A stretch of DNA of 64,000 nt from Methanolobus sp. WCC4 (GCF_038022665.1 NZ_CP150629.1:2214480-2278479), one strand, 5' to 3'. Counted from the first letter of the stretch, positions 49,525 through 61,602 are shown. The notes: generated by a model not told the origin, from the letters alone. Program-made: numbers and translations.

Positions 49525-52073
49525 TTTATCATCTCACGTTTTGACAAATTGGGAGAATCATCTTCCACAACATCTATTGGGAGCTTTATGTGGAATGTGG
49601 TTCCTTTACCCTTTTCACTTTCGATCCAAATATAGCCTTTATGTGCAAGGATTATGTCCTTACAGATATAGAGACCGGATTCAAGTCCCTGATACATTCG
49701 ACTCATTGAGTCCTCCATCTGGTAGAATTTCTGGAAGATATGTGGTATAAGGTCTTTCTGTATACCTGGTCCCGTATCACTTATTCTCAAGTGCAGATGA
49801 TCACTTTCTTCACTTGCGTCTATGTTTATCCTTCCACCTTCAGGAGTGAATTTTATAGCATTATCTATAAGAATTATCAATGTTTGGGTCAGTTTGTCCT
49901 TATCAGATATTATTGCCGGTAATCCCTCAGGTACATTAACCTCTAGATCAATTCCTTTCTCATCTATCAGCAATATCAGATTCATCAAAGCCTCGGATAT
50001 AAGTTTATCCACATGAGCCCGGGAAAAAGTATATACTATCTTTCCAGCCTGCTCCTGGCTCATATACAGAAGTGAGTTTACCAGACGCTTTAACCTTGCA
50101 GAGTTGATCAACACGGAATCGATAGCTTTTGCCTGTTGTTCATCAATGGACATGATCATCTCATCATCAAGGATACTGCACTCTGAGAGTTCAGGACTGT
50201 ATATATCTTCCAGCCTTTCTGTAATGAATTCTGTTTTCATTCTACTGATGGACCTTAGTTCCTCATTTGCCAGCTTCAGTTCATCGGAATATTGCTTCAA
50301 TGCATCCTCTATTTGTTTTCTTTGAATAAGGTTCCACATACCCTGCATCAGTAAGGTAAGCTGACGCAGATCGGATCCATCATAATCCTCTGATTTGTTG
50401 CCAACACCTGCAACTGCAACTATATGGTCACCATCGAAGATTGGGATGTTCATATGCCTTGTGAGTTTAACGTGGTCCTCAGGATATCCTTTTTTTGTTG
50501 GGCTGGGAAGAGAGTAATCATTTGTTATTATGGGTTTGCGTTGCCTTACTGCTTCACCCCACAACCCGGTGGTCTTGATAGGATACACAAAGCGTTTATC
50601 TTTGATACCACATTCTCTCATAGCGCTTTTTGACCAGGAATGCATAATAAGGGCTGTTTCATCAGCATTCATGAACGCAAGGTAACCAAGTGAACTTTCT
50701 GTGAGCCTTACAGCTTCTTCCCTTGCAAAGTCTGTAATTTCATTCAATGATGCACCGGCCATACTATTAAGTTTAACAAGTGCTTCCAGCCTTTCCCCTT
50801 CAAGATCGCGTATCTTTTCCGCTTTTTTGCGCTCACTGATGTCCCTGGCAACGGATAGGATGGTTTTTTTCCCATCATATATCATGAATCGTGCGCTGAC
50901 TTCCAGCGGTATCTTCCTGCCGTCCCTATGTATCGCCTCGGCCTCATATATCGCTCTTCCATCTGTTTCAATATCCCTCATTAACTTCGAAACACGGCGT
51001 ACATCTTTTGAGGGTACTATATCAGAAGGACACGTATTCAACATCTCAGACCTGCTATATCCCAATGCATCAACGACAGCCTGATTCACAGCAATTAATC
51101 TGCCAGTGAGGGAACTGATGTAGATCTGGTCATTTATATTATTGAGGACAACCTTGAGCTTTTGCTCTGATTCAATGGCATCATCCAATACCCTCTTGTT
51201 GTTTATCGCGATAGCCGCAAGATTGGCGTTCGCTTTAAGGATATCTATCTCTTCTTTTGTAGGATTATGTGGCTCAGGGAAGTACATTCCAAATGTCCCA
51301 AAGACCTCATTATTCGAACTTATTATAGGCTCACAACAACTAGCCCTCAGGCCCGCCTTAGACGCCAGTTCCTTTAGATCATCCCAGTAAGGATGCTCCA
51401 TTATGTCCTCTACAACAACTCTTTTCCCTGTATGAACAGCTGTTGAGCAGGAGCCAATGCCTTCGCCTATAGGTAGTCCTTCAATAGCTTTTTTGTAGAA
51501 ATGAGGAAGATGAGAAGAAATAGCATGAACCAGATGCTTCTTTTCCTTGTCCAGTAACATGACAAAACTTATTGCTTCCGGCACAATTCTTTCTGTCGAT
51601 CTCACCAGACGCATAAGAACATCATCCAGAGTTGCACCTGATGCCAGGGCTTCAAGAACCTGATTGCGGCAATCAATAATTGTTTCTGAAAGCTTTCGCT
51701 GGCTTATATCAAGAACGATTCCTTCATATAACCGGATATTCCCTTCCTCATCCCTTCGGACTATTGTCCTGTCATCAATGAACCTGACCTCACCTGATGC
51801 TGTCAGTATCCTGTACTCCTGGATGAAATTATCGACACCTGTTTCAGAGTATTCTGCAACTTCTCTGCGTACATTCTCAATGTCATCAGGATGGATGATA
51901 TCGTCATACTTTAATCTGCCCGATAGGAAATCTTCGGGCGAATATCCAAACTGTCTGATATTCTCTGATACAAATTCTACTGGCCACCCTTCTTCCGGCT
52001 TCCATATGAAAATAGTTACAGGGCTGTCATTGATTACTTTTACAATTTCCGAATTTATATCGAGTTGTGTCAT
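49521..52073 (-). CDS. PAS-GAF-PAS-GAF sensor kinase-like protein (MsmS/RdmS type)
   Basis: This 850-residue soluble sensor has PAS 1 (about 10-125), GAF 1 (about 130-290), PAS 2 (about 305-420), a second GAF of the GAF_2 type (about 425-585), and a degenerate kinase module (590-850). The second GAF has Cys488 in SAMRECGI and His540 in TRHMNIPIF. A Cys in this GAF of MsmS-type sensors holds haem; whether Cys488 is that residue is not known. The H-box HELRTP is absent (position occupied by LEDIYSPELSE) and the G2 box reads GLESGLYI rather than GxGLGL, so normal His phosphorylation is doubtful. The N and G1 boxes remain. Confidence 0.9.
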   Translation of the reverse strand: MTQLDINSEIVKVINDSPVTIFIWKPEEGWPVEFVSENIRQFGYSPEDFLSGRLKYDDIIHPDDIENVRREVAEYSETGVDNFIQEYRILTASGEVRFIDDRTIVRRDEEGNIRLYEGIVLDISQRKLSETIIDCRNQVLEALASGATLDDVLMRLVRSTERIVPEAISFVMLLDKEKKHLVHAISSHLPHFYKKAIEGLPIGEGIGSCSTAVHTGKRVVVEDIMEHPYWDDLKELASKAGLRASCCEPIISSNNEVFGTFGMYFPEPHNPTKEEIDILKANANLAAIAINNKRVLDDAIESEQKLKVVLNNINDQIYISSLTGRLIAVNQAVVDALGYSRSEMLNTCPSDIVPSKDVRRVSKLMRDIETDGRAIYEAEAIHRDGRKIPLEVSARFMIYDGKKTILSVARDISERKKAEKIRDLEGERLEALVKLNSMAGASLNEITDFAREEAVRLTESSLGYLAFMNADETALIMHSWSKSAMRECGIKDKRFVYPIKTTGLWGEAVRQRKPIITNDYSLPSPTKKGYPEDHVKLTRHMNIPIFDGDHIVAVAGVGNKSEDYDGSDLRQLTLLMQGMWNLIQRKQIEDALKQYSDELKLANEELRSISRMKTEFITERLEDIYSPELSECSILDDEMIMSIDEQQAKAIDSVLINSARLKRLVNSLLYMSQEQAGKIVYTFSRAHVDKLISEALMNLILLIDEKGIDLEVNVPEGLPAIISDKDKLTQTLIILIDNAIKFTPEGGRINIDASEESDHLHLRISDTGPGIQKDLIPHIFQKFYQMEDSMSRMYQGLESGLYICKDIILAHKGYIWIESEKGKGTTFHIKLPIDVVEDDSPNLSKREMIK

Positions 52074-52437
52074 GTAGTACCATCATATAACTGGATCAAG
52101 TAAATGCTCGGAATACACTTTAAGGATATATCGATTACTTGATATTTAATATATTATATGGTCAGGAGGATACCTTCTACTCAAAATTGAATAAAGTGAA
52201 TTGTGAGCCTATTTGACGATCCCATCCACCTTTTCACGTAACAGAACAACATTTTCTGGCATGACCCTGTTCTTGGATTTTTTGTCCTGCTTCTTGAAGA
52301 TGAGATACCTGTCATAGGATATCAGGTTCATCTGGTTGCCACATTTATAGCTCTGGGAAATATCTACTTGCATCAAGAAAATAGATGCAAATAGAATATT
52401 TCCAGCTTATTAGATATAAACAAAAAGTATACAGGCC
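52074..52437. other. Intergenic stretch with one possible very small gene
   Basis: Most of it is AT-rich and unmarked, with the kinase promoter probably near 52136-52156, where TTGATATTTAATATATTATATGG is read. The only protein-like segment is described separately at 52209-52373. Confidence 0.5.
52209..52373 (-). CDS. Possible 54-residue protein of unknown function
   Basis: A frame on the minus strand runs from ATG at 52373 to TAG at 52209 and encodes a 54-residue polypeptide with coding-like composition. It begins MQVDISQSYKCGNQMNLISY and continues with a basic stretch (FKKQDKKSKNR) and a hydrophobic-charged end (VVLLREKVDGIVK). There is no clear ribosome site, so it may be a decayed remnant. 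No family was recognised. Conservation between species would decide. Confidence 0.35.
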   Translation of the reverse strand: MQVDISQSYKCGNQMNLISYDRYLIFKKQDKKSKNRVMPENVVLLREKVDGIVK

Positions 52438-53751
52438 TCATGCTGTCATGAAACCTATACTGTAGTATTCTCCTTTATATTGTACCGCATAGATACCAGT
52501 AAGGAATTCTGTTGTGCGTTCCCATTCATCATAATCTGCTTGTACTATCTCCCCCGTTTCGATCGCTTCTTTTAATGCAGGATACTTGTTCATTTCCTCT
52601 TCCGTAATGACAATGAACTCATCAGGTTCCTCATACAAAGAGTCTGCATCAATGTATTTAGCGTTGATATGGGATTGCATGCTCATTAAAAAGAACGAGC
52701 CAGAAATAACTATTAGTGCTGCAAGGGAGATTGCAAGTGTCCTTGATACGAATCTCCATGACATGTTCCTGAAAAATATTATTGCTATGCTGAACAGGAA
52801 TAAAAAAACCAGGATCGTCACGTAAAATGAATCAGGTGGATGTATTCCTTCAAGGATGTACCCACTCAGGAAAAAGGTGACAATCCCTATCATGAAGAAC
52901 AGCAGGTCCTTTTTCCCTTTTTCCGGGTTCTCAATTGCTTTTTTTCCAACTGCGACCAAGAAAACAATTGATACGATGAATACCAGTATTGCCAGGAAAA
53001 CCCCACTTTGAGCAATCAGTTCTTCATAACGATTTTCTCTTCCGGGCATTTCATCCCGTGTCCAATGTTCTATATCGAAAGCACCACTACCATAGACAAT
53101 GAACTGTTCAGGACCGTCCTCACCACCAAAAACGATGAACCATGTATTGTCGAGGATCTCCGCCTTTTCCATATCTCCTATCCAGATCCCATAATGATCC
53201 GCATATTGTGTTGCAAGAAGAATTGCTTCTTCTCTGGTGGTTATGGGACCTTCAGGCAGCTCTTCTGTATCCTGTACTTTTTCGTCTCCCTGTACTTTAG
53301 CGATCTCTTCAACGATGCTACCCTTATCTGAAACAGGGTGTTTTCTCGGCTCCCCAACTGTAACCCTGAATGTGTTTGTATCAAGGTCTTCATCTTTTAG
53401 CATCAAAATGACAGTCTCATCAGCAGTAAATCGGACCTCATCCTCCATCTCCACATTTGTTCCTATAAATGTCTGAATCCTTATCGTATCAGTTTGCAGC
53501 GGATGCATCAGCCATTCGTGTACTTCCACAGTTACCACAGAGTGATCATAGAGTACTTCGATATCAGTTACCGTTCCGACAACAATTCTATCCGAATGTT
53601 CTACCTGGTAAGGTATTTCACCGGATTCAGCGATCAGCGCAGCATTTGCTGTAGGCGCAACCAAAACTAAAGCAAAAAATAGATTTGTCAGCAGCAAAAG
53701 AATTTGTAGGGATATTTTGATTTTGGGAACCTTATGCTTCTGTATTTTCAT
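52438..53751 (-). CDS. Exported membrane protein of unknown function
   Basis: This 437-residue protein starts with a signal peptide (residues 12-36, LLLLTNLFFALVLVAPTANA). A soluble beta-rich domain follows (about 40-240; ADETVILMLKDEDLD is one strand region). Then come four transmembrane segments (about 252-272, 286-303, 310-330 and 338-360) and a short C-terminal soluble end (about 370-437). The extracellular part resembles other archaeal lipid-anchored or surface proteins, but no family was recognised. GAGGGG precedes its ATG, and it starts 1 base after the upstream gene's stop, so both are cotranscribed. Confidence 0.7.
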   Translation of the reverse strand: MKIQKHKVPKIKISLQILLLLTNLFFALVLVAPTANAALIAESGEIPYQVEHSDRIVVGTVTDIEVLYDHSVVTVEVHEWLMHPLQTDTIRIQTFIGTNVEMEDEVRFTADETVILMLKDEDLDTNTFRVTVGEPRKHPVSDKGSIVEEIAKVQGDEKVQDTEELPEGPITTREEAILLATQYADHYGIWIGDMEKAEILDNTWFIVFGGEDGPEQFIVYGSGAFDIEHWTRDEMPGRENRYEELIAQSGVFLAILVFIVSIVFLVAVGKKAIENPEKGKKDLLFFMIGIVTFFLSGYILEGIHPPDSFYVTILVFLFLFSIAIIFFRNMSWRFVSRTLAISLAALIVISGSFFLMSMQSHINAKYIDADSLYEEPDEFIVITEEEMNKYPALKEAIETGEIVQADYDEWERTTEFLTGIYAVQYKGEYYSIGFMTA

Positions 53752-53752
53752 A

Positions 53753-54211
53753 TTATCCCCTCAGGTTCATGACACTTGATGCTTTCAGGCATTTTCCTGT
53801 AACTCCGGCCTTTTTCCCATCTATGTCAATTCCCCTGATCTTCAGCCTGTCGTCTTTCATCACGCTGCAGATTCCCGGATATATGACCGTGACTTCTTTT
53901 CCTTCATGTTCTGCCAAAAATACACTTTCATATTTACTTCCCAGTTCCCCCAGAACAACAATGATCGGAATTCCAACAAAAAAAGTGGGTACTTTGTAGA
54001 TGCTTGAATTTGTGAGTACACAGACTTCAAGCTCTTCGAAAGCCTGCTCTTCTGTTTTTGCGTTCCCTGAAAGAAGTCTGCTGAAAATTAGCAGCGAGAT
54101 GATCATCAAAGCAGCAATTATGCCCCATAGCAACTGGCCGACAAAAAGAGCAAATACTAAAGAAGTGAATGTCAGGATAGCTGCGATAATTGTTTTATAT
54201 TCATTGGTCAT
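53753..54211 (-). CDS. NfeD-like small membrane protein
   Basis: This 152-residue protein has two or three N-terminal hydrophobic helices (TIIAAILTFTSLVFALFVGQLLWGIIAALMIISLLIFSRLL) and a C-terminal soluble beta segment (about 95-150, EGKEVTVIYPGICSVMKDDRLKIRGIDIDGKKAGVTG) that loosely resembles an OB-like fold. The NfeD name is only a guess from this layout. It forms a unit with the membrane protein gene that follows. The ATG at 54211 is preferred over a TTG 18 bases earlier. Confidence 0.5.
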   Translation of the reverse strand: MTNEYKTIIAAILTFTSLVFALFVGQLLWGIIAALMIISLLIFSRLLSGNAKTEEQAFEELEVCVLTNSSIYKVPTFFVGIPIIVVLGELGSKYESVFLAEHEGKEVTVIYPGICSVMKDDRLKIRGIDIDGKKAGVTGKCLKASSVMNLRG

Positions 54212-54229
54212 GGTCAAAGTGATCCCCAA

Positions 54230-54612
54230 TGGAATACTGATTATAAATTATATAACCATATCTAAAATTTAAGACATTATATGTTGTTTTGTTTAGTATG
54301 TGTTGCTAGCGGCAATTCTTTGAATTACAAGCCCAATTTACCGGTAGGCCAGGTGTCTGTAATATTACATTTGAGTTACGATCCTGGTTGTAATTAATCC
54401 TCAAACGTTTTTTTAAATATAATATTATAAACACATTTAATAAGCATGAATGCATATTAGGTGCCGTAGGTTTTGGACGGAAAATAAGAACCGAGAGATT
54501 TAAAATAAATATTTCTTTGACTGTATTTTGAGGGACTGTTTAGTATACGTTAGAGATGTTCGAATAGACATTATTAGTGATAATCATGACTTTTTCACGG
54601 AGCTGTAATTAA
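54230..54612. promoter_or_regulatory. Divergent intergenic region before gyrB
   Basis: An AT-rich stretch separates the membrane-protein pair from gyrase. It contains a perfect palindrome TGTAATATTACA (54358-54369), TATA-like runs around 54415-54432 and 54509-54517, and GGAG at 54599-54602 before the gyrB ATG. No gene was found. Confidence 0.5.
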
Positions 54613-56517
<1,905 letters not shown>

Positions 56518-56539
56518 GGTACGTCGGAGGTGAGGAAAA

Positions 56540-59050
56540 ATGGCAGATAATATTGATAATGATAAAGTTCAGGGCAATGACCCGAACACACCGGAAGATG
56601 AGCTTCCTTTTGACATCCAGCCAACTGACACCGGCGAGAAGATCATACCGATCCTCATAGAGGACGAGATGAAGAACTCGTTCATGGACTATGCCATGAG
56701 TGTTATCGTCAGTCGTGCATTACCCGATGCCAAGGACGGTCTGAAACCGGTTCACCGCAGAATACTCTATGCAATGAAGGAAGGTGGGATCACCTATGAC
56801 AAGGCTTACAAGAAGTCTGCCCGTGTAGTGGGAGACGTTCTCGGTAAGTACCACCCTCATGGTGATACTGCAGTATACGATTCCCTTGTCAGGATGGTAC
56901 AGGACTTCTCACTGAGATATCCTTTCATAGACGGACAGGGTAACTTCGGTTCAATTGATGGTGATTCCGCAGCAGCCATGCGTTACACTGAGGTTCGTAT
57001 GGACAGGATATGTGATGAGATGCTCCTTGATATCGATAAGGACACCATCGCAATGCGTCCGAACTACGACGGTTCACTTGAAGAGCCTGTAGTGCTTCCG
57101 GCAAAGCTTCCTAACCTGCTTATCAACGGCTCTACAGGTATCGCTGTGGGTATGGCCACCAATATGGCACCTCACAACCTTACAGAGGTCATCGATGCGA
57201 CCAGAATGCTCATCGACAACCCAGATGTCACGATACCTGAACTTATGACAGCCATCAAGGGACCTGATTTTCCTACCGGTGGTGTGATACTCGGTAAACA
57301 GGGTATCAGATCTGCCTATGAGACAGGTCGTGGCAGGGTCAAGATAAGGGCTGTAGCCGAGATAGAGGAGATGAAGAAGGACAAGTACCGGATCATTGTC
57401 ACAGAACTACCTTATCAGGTCAACAAATCAAAGCTCATCGAGGATATCGCGGCCCTTGTCAGGGAAAAGAAGATAACAGGAGTATCCGACCTGCGTGATG
57501 AATCCGATCGTGAGGGCATACGTGTTGTCGTGGAACTTACCCGCGGGACCAATGCGAATGTGGTCCTCAACCAGCTCTACAAGCACACACAGATGCAGAC
57601 AACTTTCGGTATCATCAACCTTGCACTTGTGGACGATGTCCCAAGGGAACTTAACCTGAAAGAGATACTTCGCATCTATCTGGAACACCGTATCGATGTG
57701 ATCCAGAGGCGTACACAGTTCCTTTTGAAGAAGGCAGAGGACAGGGCCCACATACTCAAAGGACTGAAGATCGCACTTGACCACCTGGATGAAGTGATCT
57801 CCCTGATCCGCTCTTCCAAGACAGTAGAGGATGCAAGGGAAGGACTTATCTCCAAATTCGGACTCGACGAGATACAGGCAAAGGCAATCCTCGATATGCG
57901 CCTGCAGAAGCTCACCGGTCTTGAAAGACAGAAGATCGATGACGAGTTCGATGAACTGCTCAAGCAGATCGCAGAATACAAGTCCATCATCGAGAGCGAT
58001 GAGAAGAAATATGGTATCATCCGGGATGAACTCTCAGACCTGAGAGAGAGTTTCGGTGACGAACGAAGAACCGCTATCAAGTCATCTGTAGAGGAACTTG
58101 AGACAGAGGACCTTATTCCTGAAGAGGATATGGTGGTAACGATCACCAACAGCGGTTACATCAAGAGACTTCCTGTTGATACATATTCCAAGCAACACAG
58201 GGGAGGAAAGGGTGTGATCGGAATGGACACCAAGGAAGAGGATTTCGTGGTGGATATCTTCGTTGCCTCTACCCATAATTATATTATGTTCTTCACCAAC
58301 ATGGGTCGTGTACACTGGCGTAAGGTATATGAGATACCCGAAGGCAGCAGACAGGCACGTGGCAAAGCGATCGTGAACCTGCTTGAACTGGGAGAGGATG
58401 AGCTTGTCACCGCAATGATACCTGTGAGTGAGTTCAAGGAAGACCAGTATCTCTTCATGGCAACTTCCACAGGTACGATCAAGAAGACACAACTCTCTGA
58501 TTTCAGTAACCCACGCAGGAAAGGAATAATCGCCATAAACCTTGTTGAAGATGATGAACTCGTGAATGTCGCACTGACAGACGGTTCCAGGGACATGGTA
58601 ATGGTCTCAAGACACGGAAAGGCGATACGCTTCAATGAAGAAGAAGTACGTGTGATGGGACGCAGTGCCAAGGGTGTCCGTGGAATGAACCTCGAAGAGG
58701 GAGACCTTGTGGTAAGCCTTGATGTTGTGGACGAGACCGCTTCACTTCTTACGGTGACCGAGAATGGTTTTGGTAAGAGGACCGAGTTCACGGAATACAG
58801 GTCGATGCACAGGGGCGGACGTGGTGTTATAACCATAGTCACAAGCCTGCGTAACGGACCGGTCATCAACGTAAAGGCAGTACACGAGGATGATGACGTC
58901 ATGCTGACCAGTTCCGAAGGCATCATAATCCGTATTCCGGTAAAGGATGTCCGTATCCAGGGCAGGAACACGCAGGGTGTGAAGATAATGGATGTCCGCG
59001 CCAGCGATAAGGTCGTTGGAGTGGCAAGAATAAAGGCTGAGGAAAAGTGA
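56540..59050 (+). CDS. gyrA: DNA gyrase subunit A
   Basis: This 836-residue subunit cleaves and rejoins DNA. The catalytic residue is Tyr149 in [11 protein letters not shown] winged-helix region carries [19 protein letters not shown] and a coiled coil (about 390-480) follows. The C-terminal beta-pinwheel (about 520-830) has the GyrA-box-like HRGGKGVIG, close to the canonical QRRGGKG, which supports negative supercoiling. The start [17 protein letters not shown] adds an acidic extension of about 30 residues compared with bacterial GyrA. GGAGGTGAGG before the ATG is an excellent ribosome site. Confidence 0.97.
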   Translation: MADNIDNDKVQGNDPNTPEDELPFDIQPTDTGEKIIPILIEDEMKNSFMDYAMSVIVSRALPDAKDGLKPVHRRILYAMKEGGITYDKAYKKSARVVGDVLGKYHPHGDTAVYDSLVRMVQDFSLRYPFIDGQGNFGSIDGDSAAAMRYTEVRMDRICDEMLLDIDKDTIAMRPNYDGSLEEPVVLPAKLPNLLINGSTGIAVGMATNMAPHNLTEVIDATRMLIDNPDVTIPELMTAIKGPDFPTGGVILGKQGIRSAYETGRGRVKIRAVAEIEEMKKDKYRIIVTELPYQVNKSKLIEDIAALVREKKITGVSDLRDESDREGIRVVVELTRGTNANVVLNQLYKHTQMQTTFGIINLALVDDVPRELNLKEILRIYLEHRIDVIQRRTQFLLKKAEDRAHILKGLKIALDHLDEVISLIRSSKTVEDAREGLISKFGLDEIQAKAILDMRLQKLTGLERQKIDDEFDELLKQIAEYKSIIESDEKKYGIIRDELSDLRESFGDERRTAIKSSVEELETEDLIPEEDMVVTITNSGYIKRLPVDTYSKQHRGGKGVIGMDTKEEDFVVDIFVASTHNYIMFFTNMGRVHWRKVYEIPEGSRQARGKAIVNLLELGEDELVTAMIPVSEFKEDQYLFMATSTGTIKKTQLSDFSNPRRKGIIAINLVEDDELVNVALTDGSRDMVMVSRHGKAIRFNEEEVRVMGRSAKGVRGMNLEEGDLVVSLDVVDETASLLTVTENGFGKRTEFTEYRSMHRGGRGVITIVTSLRNGPVINVKAVHEDDDVMLTSSEGIIIRIPVKDVRIQGRNTQGVKIMDVRASDKVVGVARIKAEEK

Positions 59051-59051
59051 T

Positions 59052-59081
59052 GTTAATGCTTTTAAGCATTAACTTTATTTA
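59052..59081 (+). terminator. Hairpin with T-rich tail after gyrA
   Basis: GTTAATGCTT pairs with AAGCATTAAC around a 2-base loop (59052-59073), then TTTATTTAG follows. It probably ends the gyrase transcript before pdxS. Confidence 0.65.
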
Positions 59082-59133
59082 GTTAACTGAGTAGCTAGGC
59101 ATTAAATTCGTATAACAGATTCAGGATGATATT

Positions 59134-60030
59134 ATGGAACTTGAGAAATTAAGACATGGTACCGAGCTTATCAAGCGCGGCTTTGCAAAGATGCAGAAAG
59201 GCGGCGTTATTATGGATGTCGTGAACGCCGAGCAGGCAAAGATCGCAGAAGAAGCAGGCGCTGTTGCTGTAATGGCACTTCAGGCTGTACCTGCTGATAT
59301 CAGGAAGGAAGGCGGAGTTGCCAGGATGGCAGACCCGCAGATCGTCTCAGAGATCATTGATGCTGTGACCATCCCTGTTATGGGAAAGGCACGTATCGGT
59401 CACTTCGTGGAAGCTGAGATCCTTGAAGCTCTTGGTGTTGACATGGTTGACGAGTCCGAAGTACTCACACCAGCAGACAACAAGTACCACATCGACAAGA
59501 CAGAGTTCACCGTTCCTTTCGTATGTGGTGCAAGGAACCTTGGTGAAGCACTCCGCAGGATTAACGAAGGTGCTGCTATGATCCGTACAAAGGGCGAGGC
59601 AGGTACCGGAGATGTCAGCGAGGCTGTCAAGCATATGAAACAGATACTGGGAGAGATCCGTGCGCTTAAAGGCATGACAAAGGAAGAGCTCATTGCCGTA
59701 GCACGTGAGATCGAAGCACCTATCGAGCTTGTCATGGAAACAGCAGAGATGCAGCGTATCCCTGTAGTTAACTTCGCAGCCGGTGGTGTTGCAACACCTG
59801 CAGATGCAGCTCTTATGATGCGCATGGGCGCTGACGGTGTCTTCGTCGGTTCAGGTATCTTCAAGTCAGAGAATCCTGAAATGATGGCAAAGGCTATCGT
59901 CGAGGCTGTTAACAACTACGACAACCCTGAAGTGCTTGCAAAAGTATCCAAGGGAATCGGCGCAGGAATGAAAGGTATCAGCGTTGACTCAATCCCTGAT
60001 GCAGACATTCTGCAGACCCGTGGATGGTAA
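59134..60030 (+). CDS. pdxS: Pyridoxal 5'-phosphate synthase subunit PdxS
   Basis: This 298-residue TIM-barrel subunit makes PLP from ribose 5-phosphate, glyceraldehyde 3-phosphate and ammonia delivered by PdxT. Hallmarks are [23 protein letters not shown] (about 48-70), catalytic Lys in VMGKARIGH (about 82), the second Lys in [13 protein letters not shown] (about 150), and [20 protein letters not shown]. Length is normal. pdxT follows after 62 bases. Confidence 0.97.
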   Translation: MELEKLRHGTELIKRGFAKMQKGGVIMDVVNAEQAKIAEEAGAVAVMALQAVPADIRKEGGVARMADPQIVSEIIDAVTIPVMGKARIGHFVEAEILEALGVDMVDESEVLTPADNKYHIDKTEFTVPFVCGARNLGEALRRINEGAAMIRTKGEAGTGDVSEAVKHMKQILGEIRALKGMTKEELIAVAREIEAPIELVMETAEMQRIPVVNFAAGGVATPADAALMMRMGADGVFVGSGIFKSENPEMMAKAIVEAVNNYDNPEVLAKVSKGIGAGMKGISVDSIPDADILQTRGW

Positions 60031-60092
60031 ACCCATCCCAAATTCTTTTTTATTCTAATATTCTAAAATTCTAACATACTAACGTGATATTC

Positions 60093-60686
60093 ATGAGGAT
60101 CGGTGTTATTGCTATTCAGGGAGACGTCTCCGAACACGTGGAAGCCCTCGAAAGAGCACTTGATGAACGAGGAGAACAAGCCGAGATAGTCACTATCAAA
60201 CACAGCGGTATCGTCCCCGAATGTGATGCACTGGTACTTCCCGGCGGAGAGAGCACAACCCTTGGAAAACTGCTCATGCGCGAGGGAATTGCCGATGAGA
60301 TCCGCGATATGAACGCCTCCGGTAAACCCATTATGGGAACCTGTGCCGGTCTCATATTGCTTGCATCTGCAGGCGATGAACAGGTAGCAAAGACCCACCA
60401 GCACCTCCTGGGACTCATGGACACACAGGTCAACAGGAACGCATTCGGAAGACAGCGCGATTCCTTTGAGATAGGACTTGAGCTTCCGTTCCTCAATGAA
60501 CCATACAACGCAGTCTTCATCAGAGCACCCGGAATAATCGATTCCGGGAATGATGTCACAATCCTTGCAAGGATAGATGATATGATCGTGGCTGCCGAAC
60601 AGGGCAATGTTCTGGCACTGGCCTTCCATCCTGAACTTACATTTGATACCAGGGTTCACCAGTATTTCCTTGACAAACTGTTCTAA
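60093..60686 (+). CDS. pdxT: Pyridoxal 5'-phosphate synthase subunit PdxT
   Basis: This 197-residue glutaminase subunit supplies ammonia to PdxS. The class I amidotransferase triad is visible: Cys in GTCAGLILLA (about 79), and His and Glu in FHPELTFD near the C-terminus. The motif LPGGESTTLGKL at about 46-57 forms the oxyanion region. The ATG at 60093 has CGTGAT just before it, matching the 16S tail, so an upstream GTG at 60084 is less likely. Confidence 0.95.
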   Translation: MRIGVIAIQGDVSEHVEALERALDERGEQAEIVTIKHSGIVPECDALVLPGGESTTLGKLLMREGIADEIRDMNASGKPIMGTCAGLILLASAGDEQVAKTHQHLLGLMDTQVNRNAFGRQRDSFEIGLELPFLNEPYNAVFIRAPGIIDSGNDVTILARIDDMIVAAEQGNVLALAFHPELTFDTRVHQYFLDKLF

Positions 60687-61194
60687 GTTGATGCAGGTAT
60701 TTTCTGCAATGTAGAGATCCTGTTAATTGCAACGTGAAACAGCAATTTTGAATAAACGTATAATTTCAATAGTCTTTAAGATAGTAGCAAAGAAGGAGAG
60801 TGCCGCCTGCGGCGGGTAGACACATTGTTCTTTGCTCGCCAATGACCTTTTGTAAAACTATCAGAAACGAAGGTCACAGTTAACAATAGTTTGGATGATA
60901 GGAAGTTATGAATAACTAAAACCATCCCATAGGGTCCGGCGAAGCCGGCATGGTCCGAAAAGGTGGATCAAATAATCTGTTGCCTTTAACTCTTTTTCTA
61001 AATACCACTATTAAAGAACACGATATTTCCATGAAATTGATAGTCTGCAACCGTGCATGCACAACTAATGATCCATTCAGAGAATGAAAAATGCTCATTG
61101 CATCAACATCCCACTCTTCCAACACCTAACGAAAACCTTTAAACTCCATTGGCACCGATTATCATGTGCTTTTAGTTATAATGAGGTGACATCA
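60687..61194. other. Intergenic region with GC-palindrome element and promoter
   Basis: No gene was found. The middle holds the second palindrome element (60803-60948). A TATA region with BRE (CGAAAACCTTTAAACT, 61130-61145) places transcription start near 61166, and GAGGTGA precedes the next gene. Confidence 0.6.
60803..60948. repeat. Paired GC-palindrome element, copy B
   Basis: The unit opens with CCGCCTGCGGCGG (60803-60815) and closes with CCGGCGAAGCCGG (60936-60948), the reverse complement of the closing palindrome of copy A. The length of 146 bases is close to copy A's 159. The AT-rich middle shares no obvious long match by eye. Confidence 0.65.
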
Positions 61195-61602
61195 ATGGTA
61201 AAATTAAGTGACGAGATGAAAGCAGAATATGCAAAGATGAAGATATTCCCATTCGCAACTGCATCAAAGGATGGCGTTCCAAATGTCATTCCTATTGGAA
61301 TGTGCTTCCTTCAGGAAGATGCAGAGACGATCTGGATCGTTGACAACTTCTTCAACAAGACAAGGGAGAATCTGGCTGAGAATCCAAAGGGTGCCATCTA
61401 TGTGTGGGGACCTGATATCCAGGGATGCTTCCAGATAAAAGGTGACATCGAGGTCATAGACAGCGGTGAGGAATACGACACCATGTACAAGATGGTAAAG
61501 GCAAGAGGAGAGCACTTCCCTGCAAAGTTCCTGGTAAAAATGAAGATCACTGAAGTCTTCGAGTGCAAAGGCGGACCAGGAGCAGGTGACAAGTTACTTT
61601 AA
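61195..61602 (+). CDS. FMN-binding split-barrel protein (PNPOx-like)
   Basis: This 135-residue protein has the pyridoxamine-phosphate-oxidase-like fold: short N-terminal helix (LSDEMKAEYAKMK), then FPFATASKDGVPNVIPIGMC and WIVDNFFNKTRENLAENPKGAIYVWG, usual for the flavin-binding barrel. It does not carry the full PNPOx length or motifs, so its flavin or F420 cofactor and substrate are uncertain. The ATG at 61195 is chosen because GAGGTGA precedes it; longer frames upstream read the leader. It lies 508 bases after pdxT, but on its own promoter, so no direct pyridoxal link should be assumed. Confidence 0.84.
   Translation: MVKLSDEMKAEYAKMKIFPFATASKDGVPNVIPIGMCFLQEDAETIWIVDNFFNKTRENLAENPKGAIYVWGPDIQGCFQIKGDIEVIDSGEEYDTMYKMVKARGEHFPAKFLVKMKITEVFECKGGPGAGDKLL

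Noticed and set aside
61084-61194. Longer start for the PNPOx-like protein
   Set aside because: The region contains the TATA box and leader, and GAGGTGA marks the ATG at 61195.
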